Positions 48,096-60,469 of a stretch of 64,000 nucleotides of DNA are shown here, piece after piece (position 1 is the stretch's first letter; each line of letters starts with the position of its first letter). The position numbers and the translations under genes were made by a program. The notes beneath the pieces are model-generated. The model had not been told where the DNA came from. It was given only the letters and a program-made list of their open reading frames with translations, and did not search any database. The stretch is from Neckera pumila (taxonomy: Eukaryota > Streptophyta > Bryopsida > Hypnales > Neckeraceae). The stretch covers positions 22,697,782-22,761,781 of the forward strand of contig OZ018415.1 of the NCBI GenBank assembly GCA_963969595.1, read 5' to 3'.

Positions 48096-49019
48096 GTTTT
48101 GAAGCATAAACAGACCCTTCAGAGGTGTTCTGCAATAGAGTACGTTCAAAGAAGGTGACTGGAAGGGGCAGTTGAAGTTCGGGACTAAGGGTACTTCACC
48201 TTGTGATCTCGGAATACATGACGTGCCAGATTCCTTCACGTTCCAGTTTTGATCGAACTCTGAGCCACTGCTAACTGAAGCCATGATTTGATTCGACCAG
48301 GTGTAGATTGATTGATCATTCTCATCGCGTGTTGGTGATGGTGCGCAAGCATGGGTTGGTGTAGATGATCTGATTCATGGCTTGCCACAATTGTAGGCAC
48401 TGAATTCTGTGTAATAATGGATTGTAAATTAATGTAGGATACATTTTCTCTCGATTCAATTCCAATCCTTGGTGTGCTTGTTGCATGCTCTTATGATCAA
48501 ATATGGGCCTAGATTATGCAATGGAAACAGGATGCTATATGCGTATTTTTTTGGTTTTGGGGTTAGTGCATTTGGTGGCTAAACAGTACTGTGGATTAAG
48601 TGATTTGAAAAAAAAAGGTTTCCTGGAGTCATGTTCAGAATGTGTAATATGACAGGTATGTATTGTAGACTTCAAAGTTTAGTGTTTTGCAATTGTGAGA
48701 CACGTATTGCAGCCTATCGTGGACATATTGTGTGTTAAATTAATAATGTTGCAAGCCATTTGTCAAAAGTTCGTTGCTTCGTCTATTGTCTGTTCAACCT
48801 CTTCACCCTGAAGGAATTCTTCTTGGGATTGTTGGCAATTTTCACTCTGCTATTTCCTATTCAACTGTGGCAGTTAGTCAGCAGTCTTTTCTTTCCTGGA
48901 AGAGAAAGGGCAGAATTGAAAGTCTATTTTCAGAAACGTCAGAAACACCACGTTAACATTTACACAGGGGAATTTTCATTGCCAGAGTCATCCATTTGAA
49001 TGTTTTTCATAAATCTGAC
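48096..49019. other. Stretch without a supported gene
   Basis: Probably 3' flank of the preceding gene, followed by AT-rich DNA. The short frames here have no support. Confidence 0.5.
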
Positions 49020-49550
49020 ATTAAGGTAGCAGCACTTGTAACAGAGACATATTCTGTTCTCCAACACCTAAAAATGGATTTAAATGAATACTTCTAAGAC
49101 TTTTTCAGAAGTAACCAATGAGAGGTGAGGACTTCTTTAAAGTAACCAATGAAAGTTGAAACATTTTGAGCTTCAAGAGTGTGCATTCAAAGTGAGTCTA
49201 GTAAGGTATATTAAATTAAGTGAGCCCATTGTGAGCCAAATGGGAGCAAACCCATTGAAGCAAAATTCTATTAGTGGTGTACATTTCAAAACTTGAATGT
49301 ACACCACCATTACAATATTGTCCACAAAGGGCTAGCTCCCATTTGTGTCTGCAATGGACTCAGTTATCTTCAATTTAGGTTATCTTATGTTTTCAACTTT
49401 GAAAATTTGTAAAATATTACTAGAATACTAGAAAGTTACTTGGATTGCATTTTTCTTCAATTTGCTAATAACCTCATCAAATTTTTTTTTTATCATTTGA
49501 ACTTTTGAGGGAGTGAGACTAGAAAGAGAGTCTCATTTTAGCTGCTACTA
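49020..49550. repeat. Dispersed repeat, copy 2, interrupted by a foldback
   Basis: Matches 43485-43870 on both sides of an extra segment at about 49195-49375. The flanking order (ACCAATGAGAGGTGA ... TTTTCAACTTTGAAAATTTG) is kept. Confidence 0.8.
49222..49361. mobile_element. Foldback (MITE or hairpin) inserted in the dispersed repeat
   Basis: Arms: GAGCCCATTGTGAGCCAAAT then GGGAGC on the left, and GCTCCCATTTGTGTCTGCAA then TGGACTC on the right, plus an inner GTGGTGTACATT / AATGTACACCAC stem around a short loop. The whole 140 bp folds end to end. It is absent from the other copy of the host repeat. Confidence 0.8.
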
Positions 49551-51770
49551 CCTTATTCCTTACAGCCACTTTTTACAATTGTTCTGTTCAGAGACCACGT
49601 TGGCTCATTCGGCTGTCCAAATCAAAGCTCCAAAAAATAGGAAACAACTTGGGTTAGATGCCAATTCCACTTGTCTATCAAGAAAATTTACTGAAAATTA
49701 TTTCAAGAAGCTTCGCCTCTCCAAAATTCACTTTCAGATCTTAAGTGGGCAATTTCTGGACCTGTTACCTTAATAGAAACACATGGTAGAAAGCTTCCCA
49801 AATAATCTACTGCCAATGGGGCCGGTGGGTCTTAATTTTTCGAATACTTATCCAAATCAGACTCAACTTACAGTATGTTACTTCATGAATAGCTTCAACT
49901 GCAATACGACGGACAACACAATTCCAACCATAAGGTAGTTTGTTCTTAGACCATTTAAGAGCTGATTGCCTTTTCAGGGAAGCTTAACTTCTTGAAACCA
50001 TTTTCAGTAAATTTTTGTAGGAAGAAAAATGGAATTGAACTTCTGCAATAGGGGTTTAAGGTAGGAAACAAACTGAAGAGGTGAAGTTTCTTTCTACACT
50101 GCCCTGATTCGATTTCGTTGCTGGTCATCGTCGTCAGTTCCCACCACAAACTTTTCGAAACATTTCGACTTGACAAGCACAATAGAGTGAGAATCAATCT
50201 CTAGTGGACAAGACTGAAGTTTATTGTCTACCCCACAATCATCGCATTCGCCAAGCAAATAGCTGCGTTTATGCCGAGCCTGCAATTGTGGACTCCCATA
50301 GCTGAGTGACACCTTCCTAAGGATTCAAGTGAGCATTCAAATTTAATCCACTAAGGATTAACTATGTACCAAAATTCTTTGGGCACATTTAAATTGTGCA
50401 ATTCTCAGACAATGATGTTGACCTCTAATCTTGCAATTCCAAACTACAAATCTTGCATATGAGAGGAAATAAGTACACGTAAAAGTGCCCAACTAGACAT
50501 ATGAGAATACTATGATAAAACTATTTGGATTGTTATCAGGTCTTGTTGGCAATTGAATCAAGATTCCAAAGAGGTGTGTTTTGTAGGATTAGTCCCCATG
50601 CTCAAGTAAGCCTTACAACTTGGAAGTAAGCTTATTGAGAGCACAGAAACCGATTGGTGTTCGCTGCCTACGGTTTCAAATGATCTCAGCAGGTCCTACA
50701 GCAGATCCTGTCCATCTCAAACAATACAGAAAGTCATGAACACATTCATTTCCGATGTTTTAAGTCCCAGAGATACAGAGCACTCCAGAAATTTGTTCTT
50801 TTTGAGAGGAACATCTGAAAGCAAAATAAACTTCAAACCTGCAATAATATACTAAAAATCTAGCTGCTTAAATAATTGTTCATCAATAAGACATGGCCAA
50901 ATAAACCCTTAAAACAGATACACAAAATTGTGCAGCAATTCCATCTTCGAAATGCCATTTGCCAGAATCAAGAATGATACTACATAAATTCCATCAGTAT
51001 GAGTACATGAGATGTTCACTTGCACAGTTTAAACGCTCGACAAAAATTGCGAACTGGGGTCATAGAAAAGCTACAGAGACACAAGCTGCACTAATTCAAC
51101 GTTCCTGTCAAACCTAGGTTTGATTCCAGAGGCTCAGAGGCAAACAGGTTCTTCATGTTTGTTGAAACCCAAGACGGCTTCAACAGGTGAGCTAAACGCT
51201 GCATTAAGCAAACACATGTCAAATGCATAAGCAATTCTATCAAGTGGAATCAATACTCTTTGTGAAATTCGACCAGAAGCCCACGTTCAAACACCATAAT
51301 GACTGCGATCATAAATGACTACGAATCAACATCTCACTCTGTTCATTACGTATTTGACATTATGACAGTCGGTACTTACTATAAGAAATCCAAGCAATAA
51401 ACAGATACTCATTGTCGAATGTACAACTTGAGAACATCAAAATTAAAGCAACGATTCGAAAATCTACCAAGTAGACATTGGACCCTTATAATTTTGGCAT
51501 ATGGTATTCAAATACTATGCTTGGACTTTCACATATGTCCAAACTCAATTTGCCTAAATGCGACCAAATAATCAGCTAGCCAAGTTCAATTTGCTTGGAA
51601 GTAGCTCATTCTGCCTTTCAACGATCCTCACAAGGTTTTCTTCACGTTCAAGACTACTTCTCAGCCTACTCCATCCCTAAAACAACGACAGAGCCAAATT
51701 CGAAAGACCAGGAGTTCTGATGACATGGAACAGAAATATCACCATTTACATCGTCTCCCGATGAATTCTC
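49551..51770. other. Stretch without a supported gene
   Basis: Mixed-composition intergenic DNA between the dispersed repeat and prefoldin. I see short frames only and no exon chain on either strand. Confidence 0.5.
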
Positions 51771-51772
51771 GC

Positions 51773-52010
51773 TGACTTTGTGTTCACTGCAAGGACAAGC
51801 AAAAACACGGGTTCACCAGAGCCTGGAGCCAAACCCTAATTCGCGTCTGGAGCCAAACTCGCGTCTGCTCATGCGACCGCTGTCCCCTCCGCCTCGACAT
51901 ACTGACTTTGTGCTCATTACAACGACAAGCAAAAAAACAGGACCAGAGCCTCGAATCAAACCCTAATTCAAGGAGTTCTCCTCAAGCGACCGCCGTCGAC
52001 TCCGCCTCCG
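51773..52010. repeat. Tandem duplication (about 130 bp) covering the 3' end of the prefoldin CDS
   Basis: TGACTTTGTG(T/C)TCA(C/T)T...ACAAGCAAAAA...CCAGAGCCT and CAAACCCTAATTC occur at 51777 and 51903. Each copy ends in CGACCGC(T/C)GTC(C/G)(C/A)CTCCGCCTC, so copy 1 repeats the last codons and stop of the gene (EAEGTAVA-stop beside the real [12 protein letters not shown]). Confidence 0.85.
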
Positions 52011-52536
52011 GTCTAACGTCCCTCTGCTTCCTCCGCTGATGCACATCCCAGTTATACACCCTCGCAATAGTGACCTCCGTAATCGTCATCTGGTCGCGCA
52101 AGAAGTACAGATCCTCCACGATCGACTTCAAGCTCTTATTCCCGGTTTCCAAGTTCCGTGTCAAAAGCTCATGCGCCTCCTCGCACCCGTACTCTAGCAT
52201 CACATTGGCGCCTAACCACAAGCAAACGGTCTCGGTGTTGTGAAACTCCGCCTGCGCGTAGATCCCCTCCGCGACCTCGAAGTCCATCTTCATCGTATCC
52301 TTCTTCTCCATCATCAGGTCCACGATCTGGAGGCACTTGCGCATATCGGGGATGCGGGCCAAGAGGTCGCGCTTCTGACCAAGGAGCTTCATCTCCGCCA
52401 CCTTGTACTGCTGGAGCTTCTCCTGGAGGGCGGTTAAGCAGGTGCCGGGGTTGCCGTCGTATTGGACTAAAAAATCTTGCACGTCTTTCACGAAGGCGGC
52501 CGCGGGGATGCCCCGTCGCTCAGAGGTCGACGCCAT
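51982..52536 (-). CDS. PFD3: Prefoldin subunit 3 (VBP1-type alpha subunit)
   Basis: A single exon of 184 aa from the first in-frame ATG ([15 protein letters not shown]). The frame is open upstream for about 60 codons but contains no ATG, so it is taken as leader. Prefoldin is the cytosolic hexameric chaperone that hands nascent actin and tubulin to the CCT chaperonin. Family hallmarks are visible: [13 protein letters not shown] at the start of the N-terminal helix, [20 protein letters not shown] in the first coiled coil, [25 protein letters not shown] in the beta hairpins and [16 protein letters not shown] in the second coiled coil. The length agrees with the family. The 3' end lies in a tandem duplication that repeats the stop region. 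Confidence 0.95.
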   Translation of the reverse strand: MASTSERRGIPAAAFVKDVQDFLVQYDGNPGTCLTALQEKLQQYKVAEMKLLGQKRDLLARIPDMRKCLQIVDLMMEKKDTMKMDFEVAEGIYAQAEFHNTETVCLWLGANVMLEYGCEEAHELLTRNLETGNKSLKSIVEDLYFLRDQMTITEVTIARVYNWDVHQRRKQRDVRPEAESTAVA

Positions 52537-52736
52537 CGCTGCAAATTGGGACGCAAATTTTTGCAAAACCTCGGCGATCGGGGGCTCACCTTCGTCTTCC
52601 TCGGCTTCACTGGTTGCAGCGATGGTGCAGTCTTGGGACAACCCTACGGTGACGGAATATGAACGAACGTGAACGTTGATGGTTTCTGGCGACTTTTGGA
52701 CGAAATTTTGTACTACGTGCACCCATTATCACCTTT

Positions 52737-53700
52737 TTTTTTATTGAGTACTAGCGATTGGCGCTTGCTTTGCTACGCATTAAATATATTACTTTCATCA
52801 ATTTTTCATGTGATAGAATGTAGATAAACAAAGTATGTATAATCTTTAAATGAAAATATTGACATCCTCATACAATATTCTTTGAAATTTTTTTATATAG
52901 TGCAATATAAAGTAATTGAAGAAAACCTTTATATCATAGTTTTTACAAAATAACCTTTGCAAAGATGAAAACATTGCAATAAGAATAAATTAATCAAGTA
53001 AACAATGTAAGTAGAATCTTCACATTTGAATATGTAGAGCAATGCTAGCAGTTGATGCTTCTTTATTCTTTAATATCATATTTTTTTAAAATATGGAATT
53101 TATCTGTAGTTTTGTTGTCTAAAAAGTTTCTTTGAAATTTTTTTAGAAGTATCCATTTCATTTTCAAATATATTACAAAAAGAATACATAATATATAGTA
53201 GAAAGTATCCTATGGCTATTACAAAAGCAATTGAATTTCTATAATATTATTCAAAATTGAATTGTGATATTATAGAGGTCATTGTGATTTTAGTAGTATG
53301 ATTTATAATCCACATCCTATACAACTACAATAAAAAAAACATGAAGTTCTTCTGCATTGAAAGAAAATTATCATAGTTGAAATCAAATTGTAAATGAATT
53401 ATTCTATAGTTAACAAATTCTAATATTATCTTTGTATATAAACTAGATATAATGAAAGACCACATAAAATTCTTCAAAAGAATTCTATACCAATAGAAAT
53501 TAGAATTGCTTAGTGCCTGACCCACCTCAATATTAACGCATGGATTAGTTATTCTATATTCCAATAACAAAGAGCTTCTAAAATGGACTTCCTAATTTTT
53601 AGTCATTTTCCAAATGATTAATTTTCTAATGTCCAAATGTCAAAAATGGTCCTTCTGTACCTATTGGTGTTGAATCAAATTATTGAAATTTTTTTAATAC
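52737..53700. other. Very AT-rich stretch upstream of prefoldin
   Basis: GC falls sharply right after the prefoldin leader. Nothing coding or structured is seen before the foldback at 53705. Confidence 0.6.
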
Positions 53701-53704
53701 TAAA

Positions 53705-53842
53705 AGAAAGGGGTGTCTTGGATCACCAAGCTATAGTATCAAAGCTTGGTATTTCAAGACCACATGAATACCAAGATGGTTCTCATATGGTCTTGGAAGA
53801 CCAAGCTGTGATACTAGCTTGGTGATCCTAAACACCCTTTTT
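53705..53842. repeat. Long near-perfect foldback (about 60-bp arms)
   Basis: The left arm AAAGGGGTGTCTTGGATCAC, CAAGCTATAGTATCAAAGCT, TGGTATTTCAAGACCACATG pairs with the right arm TCATATGGTCTTGGAAGACC, AAGCTGTGATACTAGCTTGG, TGATCCTAAACACCCTTTTT. The loop is about 15 bp. There are only a few mismatches and a 1-3 base bulge. A transcript would make a hairpin of miRNA-precursor size; it could also be a small foldback transposon. Confidence 0.9.
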
Positions 53843-55560
53843 CACTATGATAAGGAACGTAGCAAAATAGATCAATAGAAAGATTAATCATGAATTACAT
53901 TCTCAATCAACAAAAATATTTATTAAAATTACCATAATTGTTTGTTATTAGCTTATAATAGACTTTTTAATGATTAAACATTTATTTTTTATATGAGAAC
54001 AAGTGATAAGTAAAATATTATCATAGAGTTTAGTGTTGACTTCATTATTTAAATAATTATTCCAATATAATTCTAAATAAAAATAAATTATGGTTAATTA
54101 GTTGATGAATATCAAAGAAATACAAATGAAAAATAACCAAACATTCAAAAATAAATATTTTGCATCTAAAAGTGGTCTTCAAAAAGATTAAGGTAATGTA
54201 GTTTTTAATAACCATCATATTCAATGACGTTTTCAAAATAAAACTAAAAAACTAACATATCCATCAAACATCTCAAAATGTTCACATACCAAATTATTTG
54301 TATTAATACTACTATCTCTGTTAACATTTTAATGATAATTAGGGTAATGCATTATTATTTATTTAATTTCATAAATATGTAAATATACTCAATCAATTGA
54401 TGAAATCTCCAAATATTATATACGACCCATAACAAATTTCCAACAAATTCATGGATGAAATTAAGAATATACAACTAAAGATAAAATATCCATTTCAATT
54501 CTAAGCTACCTAAGTATGCTTTATTTCAATATTCAATTACAAAAGTTATCCAAGGCTTTTGGGTCTATGATTTAAAAATAGATTTAAATTCCAATGATAT
54601 ATTAAATACATTCTCAAATCCAACATGTTCTCAATATCAAAGATAGTCCTAATGTACTACAACAACTACCTTATTATAATATTATTATATTATTATCTTG
54701 TTACCTTATTATTTGGATACTTTTTCTCAAAATTTAGCCTTGGGTAACCCAATGTCAAGAATTTTAGCCAATCCTAGCTAGTGATTGGTAATGTTTAACA
54801 AGAATATAACATTCTTGAAGAATGTATTTGTATTACAGTGGCCCACAAAACATGGACAAGCTTGCATTCAAGATGGCTACAATTGAAAGTAGCCTTGACT
54901 CAAGGAAAACAAAGTGCTGCTCATAACATATGAGTGTGCATGGTTCGGGTAGACATCTATGCAAGTGAGCTTCACTAAAGAATAACCAAGCCATGGTATT
55001 TCTTAAATAACCCAACTCGTATTAAGTTCATGTGATTCTCTTTCAGTCTGGAATTCTACAATCTCTTCCGGTCGAACTTGCCATCTCCTTCCGAAAATGG
55101 CAATTCATTCTGCCAAGCTCAGGATGAAGATGCGAAGTTCGACTGCCAAATCGCGGGACTAAATAGCAAATGGGTAACGCACTGACCGCAATCTATTACC
55201 CAGAAGAATTTAATTCTCCGTAGAATTGAAAAATAAAAATTTGATTAATGTTCTAAATAATTTTAGATCATTTCCTTGGCAGCTTCATTGTAATCTTACC
55301 ACCTCACCGAGTGCCAGCAACAATTGACATGGTCTCAAGAAGGGTGAGTCTTCGCATTCACTGGATGATTTTCTTGGTCGTTCCTGGAAAAATCGGTAAC
55401 CAGTCGTCAGATTCAGGCGTTTAGCCTCTGGTAGAAGGATAGGAAAAGAACTAAGTTTATCTATTTCATAGAAGTATCACACTCCGTTCTAAGTGCCATG
55501 GCCGTTACAACAGTTACTACAGAATCCCAGACCCAACTATTTCCAATCAAGGCACCTTCA
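53843..55560. other. Stretch without a supported gene
   Basis: Extremely AT-rich to about 54830, then more balanced composition to 55560 with no exon chain. The last part is the downstream flank of exonuclease 1. Confidence 0.5.
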
Positions 55561-55579
55561 GAACCCAAGCAACTTAAGG

Positions 55580-55725
55580 ACTAAGAATTATTGGTTTAAT
55601 TTAATTGAATCAGTGAAGAACTCTGCATGAGTAGGTCAGAGATGGGTTTAAAGAAAGTCCTAATATGACCTACTCAAAACTGCTTCAAAAACGGAAGGCA
55701 AAATTTGGTCATTCGGGAGTTAAAA
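55580..55725. mobile_element. Degraded small TTAA-type element 3' of exonuclease 1
   Basis: The right end ATGACCTACTCAAAACTGCT...AATTTGGTCATTCGGGAGTTAA matches ends at 60116 and 19665. The left end is uncertain. Confidence 0.45.
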
Positions 55726-55785
55726 TAACATGCACTAGATGCAAGTTTGCAACTTACAACGATTAGGATTCACAATTTGTTACAA

Positions 55786-58700
55786 CTACCTGAAAGACGA
55801 AACTTTGTGGGTAGATTTTGAGGGTGCTCTCAGACCACTGGCCCGAGTTCCGTTCTTCGAGGGTGGCCAGCTGATACGGGAGCCAAGCTGTGCGCATCGA
55901 AATGGAGCCGAGCTTGACATGAACTCGGTCATGGATCGTTGAGCAAGGCTAACAAACTGCCCATGTGACGCAGAGGATAAACTTCTGGTTTTCAGTCTCT
56001 CTCCAAGCAGCTCGCTTTGAAAATGCGGGATATGTTTTCCTGCAATTATTATGAAGACTTGTCATTGGGAGAAAGCAAAAAGACTTGAACGAAAAACTTG
56101 CAAACTTGCAAACTTGCACAAAGGGTAAGCACGTAAGCACGTAAGTACTATATTCCTGCCTCACATTACTTGTGATTCAGTACATTACAACTATTTAAGA
56201 AACGATGAAAACTCTTAGTCTTTATTGAACTTTCTTGACAGACATTCAAGAAACAGGTTGAAACTTACTCTTTCCAACAGCAATTGCATCCGATTGTCCT
56301 CTGTTTGTTACATCCTTCAGGATCATCCGTTTCTGAGAGATCATAAAGCAGCAGAATTTAATCATCATACCGACTCCAAATATAAAGACAAGTTCGTCTC
56401 AGAGCTTCAGGTGTTAGTACTTGATTCGGCGACTAGCACTCCCGCGACACGTATCTCATGACCATTACTTATTTGATGGGCCAACTATAAGAAGAGTAGT
56501 TTAATCTGAAGTACCTTATCCACATCTGGACGATTAATTACATCATTGTAGCTCTCCATGTGATCTGCAAGTTCAACCCCTTCAGAATTATTCTGAGTAT
56601 TTAAGCTACTGCTCCAGAGAGAACTTTCATCTGTATTCCTCTTGCGATGGTCCTCTGAAAATATACCAGGACCGGTTGGATGCAATTTTGATGGTGCAAG
56701 TCGAGAGATATACCCACTCCTTTTTACAGCAAACCCATTCTTCGGATTCATTTGTTGAGGAGCAACGCTTTGCAGTAAAGGAGGAACAAACGGCTTCCTT
56801 GGCTTAAGTTCTACAGTCGTTGATGTCATCTGATGGTCCATGACGAGTTGGGATATATTCTCGTCATTTTGTTTCACTTCTGCACGGAAATGCCACTCAA
56901 TTCAAATTGAAGTATCACAAACCAGAAACCACCAAACTTCAAATAGTTGGAGAAAGAGATGATCTGTCTATTTGCTATAGACCATAATATAAGTACTGAA
57001 TCTTGTCAAGCGGCAACGATGTAAGGAGTTTCACCTGAAAATGTGTGGATCCTTCTATAAAATGGGGGATATTCTTGTGTAAGACCCTGAAGACACAAGA
57101 CAATTAATAGTTAGAAATGAATAGACTTAAATGAAGCGTCTTGGCCTGGAAGACCCTAACGCTCAGTTTGCAAACCTGACAAGGATGCTAATTGGAGAAT
57201 GTCCAGGAATTGTAGAAGTTATGACCAAGAATCTGCAATGCAGATTTCACTAAACCATTTTGAGAACCATTTAGACCATTATTGACTTTATCTACAAGCT
57301 TATCACTAAACAAAGATGCAGCCCGTGATTGACATACTTACAGTAATCCTTGGCAACCCTGCATCAAGTTCCTCCGTCACGAAAGGAGAAACCTGACTTG
57401 GGGTTGTCTCAAATACTGGTGACTGCTCACACGAAGAAGAAGAAGAAATGCTAAGTGAACTCGGATATGCTTGACTTGAGATAGTAGACGAAGATGTCAC
57501 TTGAGATGCCGTCTCGTCTGAACTCGCATAAGAATGCAATGGTGTACTGTCGGGTGAACCTCTTGGAGCTCTAAACAGCTTCGTTACAGAAATACCTGGC
57601 CCCCCTGCTGAGAGTTAAGTAATACGCATATCTTTTTCATACAACGAGAGTTTGCAACCGAGAGACAGTTTCCAGAATTAGGAGATCCAACCTGAGCCTT
57701 ATCTTTCACAAGTACGCTGCTTCATGCCCAGTAGGAAATAAAATGAACTATGCCTCTTTATTGCATGCGAAGAGCATACACAACAGAGTCCATGAGATTA
57801 GAAAAGCCACAAGAGCAGCCTTCAAATCAGATCGATCTAGGAAAGGCCTATTGTCAGAACATAGCTCGTGGATACGGGAGACGTTCGTAATAGCCACATT
57901 CCTCTGAACAGAAAGTTCCACTTGCACGTTGAAGGAACCTGAAAGCACGTCTGCATTCGGATCTGCATCTGCAATTCCAGAGCTGCTGACGTCCTGAAAC
58001 ATCAACACCATTAACATCAAAACTGGCGCTTCTCAAGCTAAAATTTCCAAGAATATTGAAATGTAATAAGATGAGATCATACCTCAAAGGATTTAAAAGT
58101 GGTTGGGTCCACCTCACCTTGTGCTATAGAGGTGGCAATTGTCTGAGAGAGGAATGTAGGGAAGAGTCAAGCGCACAACATTTAGATACGCCAACTTAAA
58201 AAAGACCATAACTAAATGTCACAACTTGCAGCAGTTGAAATTGATCTTTCAAAAACTGATGTAAATTTAAGTAATCGCTTACAAATCCTAAGCAACTGAC
58301 ATATTTTCACCACCAGAAGGACCAAAGGAGGATATGGTCCCAGAAAATCTAGGTCAGGATCAACTTCGCATGGAACGCCAGTGAGATGAACCATCTCCCG
58401 TTTTGCAGGATCATAAACGAGGTGATGCTGAAATGTTAAAATTGCTCTCTGAAAGCCCTGCTCATATTGTTGATCTATCAGAACTCCGCTGAACTTCAAG
58501 TGCTTCATTACCTGCAACCATACCCATGTTATATAAATTTAGAAAATCATAAAGAGAAAGGGGGAATATAATAAACAATGGCAACCTAAGCCCCCCTGAA
58601 TTGGACTACAGCCATTTTGACCATGCGTGATTTGCATTGACTACAGAATATGGAGACGAGGTGAGCAGACACCGGTTCTAGGCGTACTAAACAAACGAAT

Positions 58701-60337
58701 CCAGAAATTGCTCAGACAAGTCAGTCGAATATGTCAACATCAACCTTTTGATAGGTCTTAAACCGTTTGATCAAGGCGTGAGCTTTCTTCACACCCATTC
58801 CTGGCAAAGAAGGCAAGTAATCGCAACCACTCATTATGCACAATTCAAGAATCATCCGTTTCGAGAAATTGCTGAAGTCGACATCTTTGTTGGCTGTGAT
58901 GTCAGAAAACTGAAAGCCCACACCTTGCCCATATTTATCCATCTTAAAAAAAATCTGCCACAAACATAGGCGATGTTAGAAAAGCATAACTATTTTCAAA
59001 AAAAAATGTAGATGCTCTCGCCTGTAACAAACCCACTCCAACTCGATGACGAATATTGAAACATTGTCAGCTCAAAATTTAACAGGGTTTTCCGTGAATG
59101 CATTAAGAGTAATTAAACAATACCTGTGGACATGTATATGCAATCAGATCAGAGTCTTCTGTAATGACAAGATCCACGTGTCCGTTACGGGCTAAAAACG
59201 CCATCTGAGCATCTGCTTCATACGGAGCAACGACATACTCCACGTTCTCCTGTCGCAGTACCTGTTTCAAAGTGACACGCAGACAACTCTCAAGACTTGG
59301 TTCGTCCTTCATATCTATGTACAGGGTCGGTACAAAGACAACTGTACATTTTGAGATGAACCCTTTCAACAATGTTCGATTCGTGAACACAGAAACACTG
59401 ATTGCGAAAATTCACTGGGTACCTGTATCAGCCTAAACGCTATTTCAGGGGTTATATCCACAGCCTTCTGGTAGCATTCAACTGCGGCGGAGTGGTTTCC
59501 CAACCGCTCATGCTCAATGGCACGTTCTAAATTCTCCTTCCTTGATCTATTCCAGTACAAAATAGCAAAACTAAATCAAAAGGGGCCTCGAGATTCAACA
59601 TCTGCAATGATACACGAACATAGTAAGTACTTAATACAAAGAGAAATCAATTAGAAGACAACATACCTGGCTCGTTTAATTTCCTGGTCAGACTTCATGG
59701 GAAGGCTGCCTCCGTCAAATACTAACACGGGCTGCACACCGAAATGCCGCAACATATTGACTCGATGCATGCAGTATTCTATGTACCTTCTCAAACGACA
59801 ACATCAAACATCAAGATTAGATTCTCCACCCCATAGAAACATCCGCCATACAATGAGATGGCCTTGACAAGTTCAGCAAACAGATGCTCTAACCTAACAA
59901 AATTAACAAATTCCCCATGTCAATCAACTCTTAACCCTTGAAGGATCCAGGATTCACAGTTTGAGAGTGACCAATTCAATTGATCATATTATAGAAATTA
60001 CGATCCCATTGATCAATTGATTAAATAGAATTACACAACAGAAATTTCATGTTTGACTTGCTCAAACCTGCTACACAAAATGACGCCCAATTTAGTCCTT
60101 GGTCATTTAGGGCTAAAAAAGTCTTGTCAATAGTGAAATTACTTCATATGCGTTGATCGACTGCCCAAGGACTTACTTGTCATTACGACGCCCTTGACAA
60201 ATGTCCTTACTACAGCTGAACACGGCCTTATGAAGCCAAGAGTAGGTGTCCACGGCCGCGCGCTTCCCAGCATAATCCCGTATGTGTCGTGGCTTCATGA
60301 TAGACTTCAGGGTGGGCAGCAACCCCTGAATCCCCAT
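55786..60337 (-). CDS. EXO1: Exonuclease 1 (XPG/RAD2-family 5'-3' exonuclease)
   Basis: Exons in continuous phase: 60177-60337, 59667-59786, 59423-59546, 59124-59261, 58745-58954, 58323-58511, 58083-58142, 57939-57993, 57342-57604, 57035-57086, 56515-56879, then probable 56312-56332 and 55786-55956; 642 aa. The start is MGIQGLLPTLKSI; an ATG eight codons upstream is rejected because the family begins MGIQG. Catalytic acidic residues fall at human EXO1 numbers: D30, D78 (FDGG), E150 and D152 (YEADAQ), D171 and D173 (EDSDL), and one residue later D226 (SGCDYL). The H2TH part includes LPGMGVKKAHALIKRFK. EXO1 resects DNA ends and acts in mismatch repair in the nucleus. The rest is a Ser-rich, poorly conserved tail. 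The last exon has NGTRASGLRAPSK, recalled from plant EXO1 C termini; the 21-nt micro-exon before it is the least certain part. Confidence 0.92.
59931..60116. mobile_element. Small TTAA-type element in EXO1 intron 1 (186 bp)
   Basis: The left end is TTAA-CCCTTGAAGG and the right end TCATTTAGGG-CTAA. It lies between exon 59667-59786 and exon 60177-60337. The sense of the intron is unaffected. Its right end groups with those at 19668 and 55725. Confidence 0.6.
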
Positions 60338-60469
60338 CGCTGCTCTCCTCTTGAGACCCAATTGCGCTACTCCTCTAAAACTCAGCTACATTCTCCATCT
60401 CCATTTCAATTCGTGAGCAGAGTATTGGGTGATTATATCCCTATGTCGTCCAGGCCCCTGCATTGGGTA

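Noticed and set aside
52158..52652. 164-codon plus-strand Arg/Pro/Ser-rich frame
   Set aside because: Antisense of the GC-rich prefoldin exon with no family features.
52537..52722. N-terminal extension of prefoldin 3
   Set aside because: The frame is open but has no ATG, and the family starts near the RRGIPAA motif; treated as leader.
53637..53825. 62-codon plus-strand frame
   Set aside because: Half of it lies in the foldback arms, so the open frame is a by-product of the inverted repeat.
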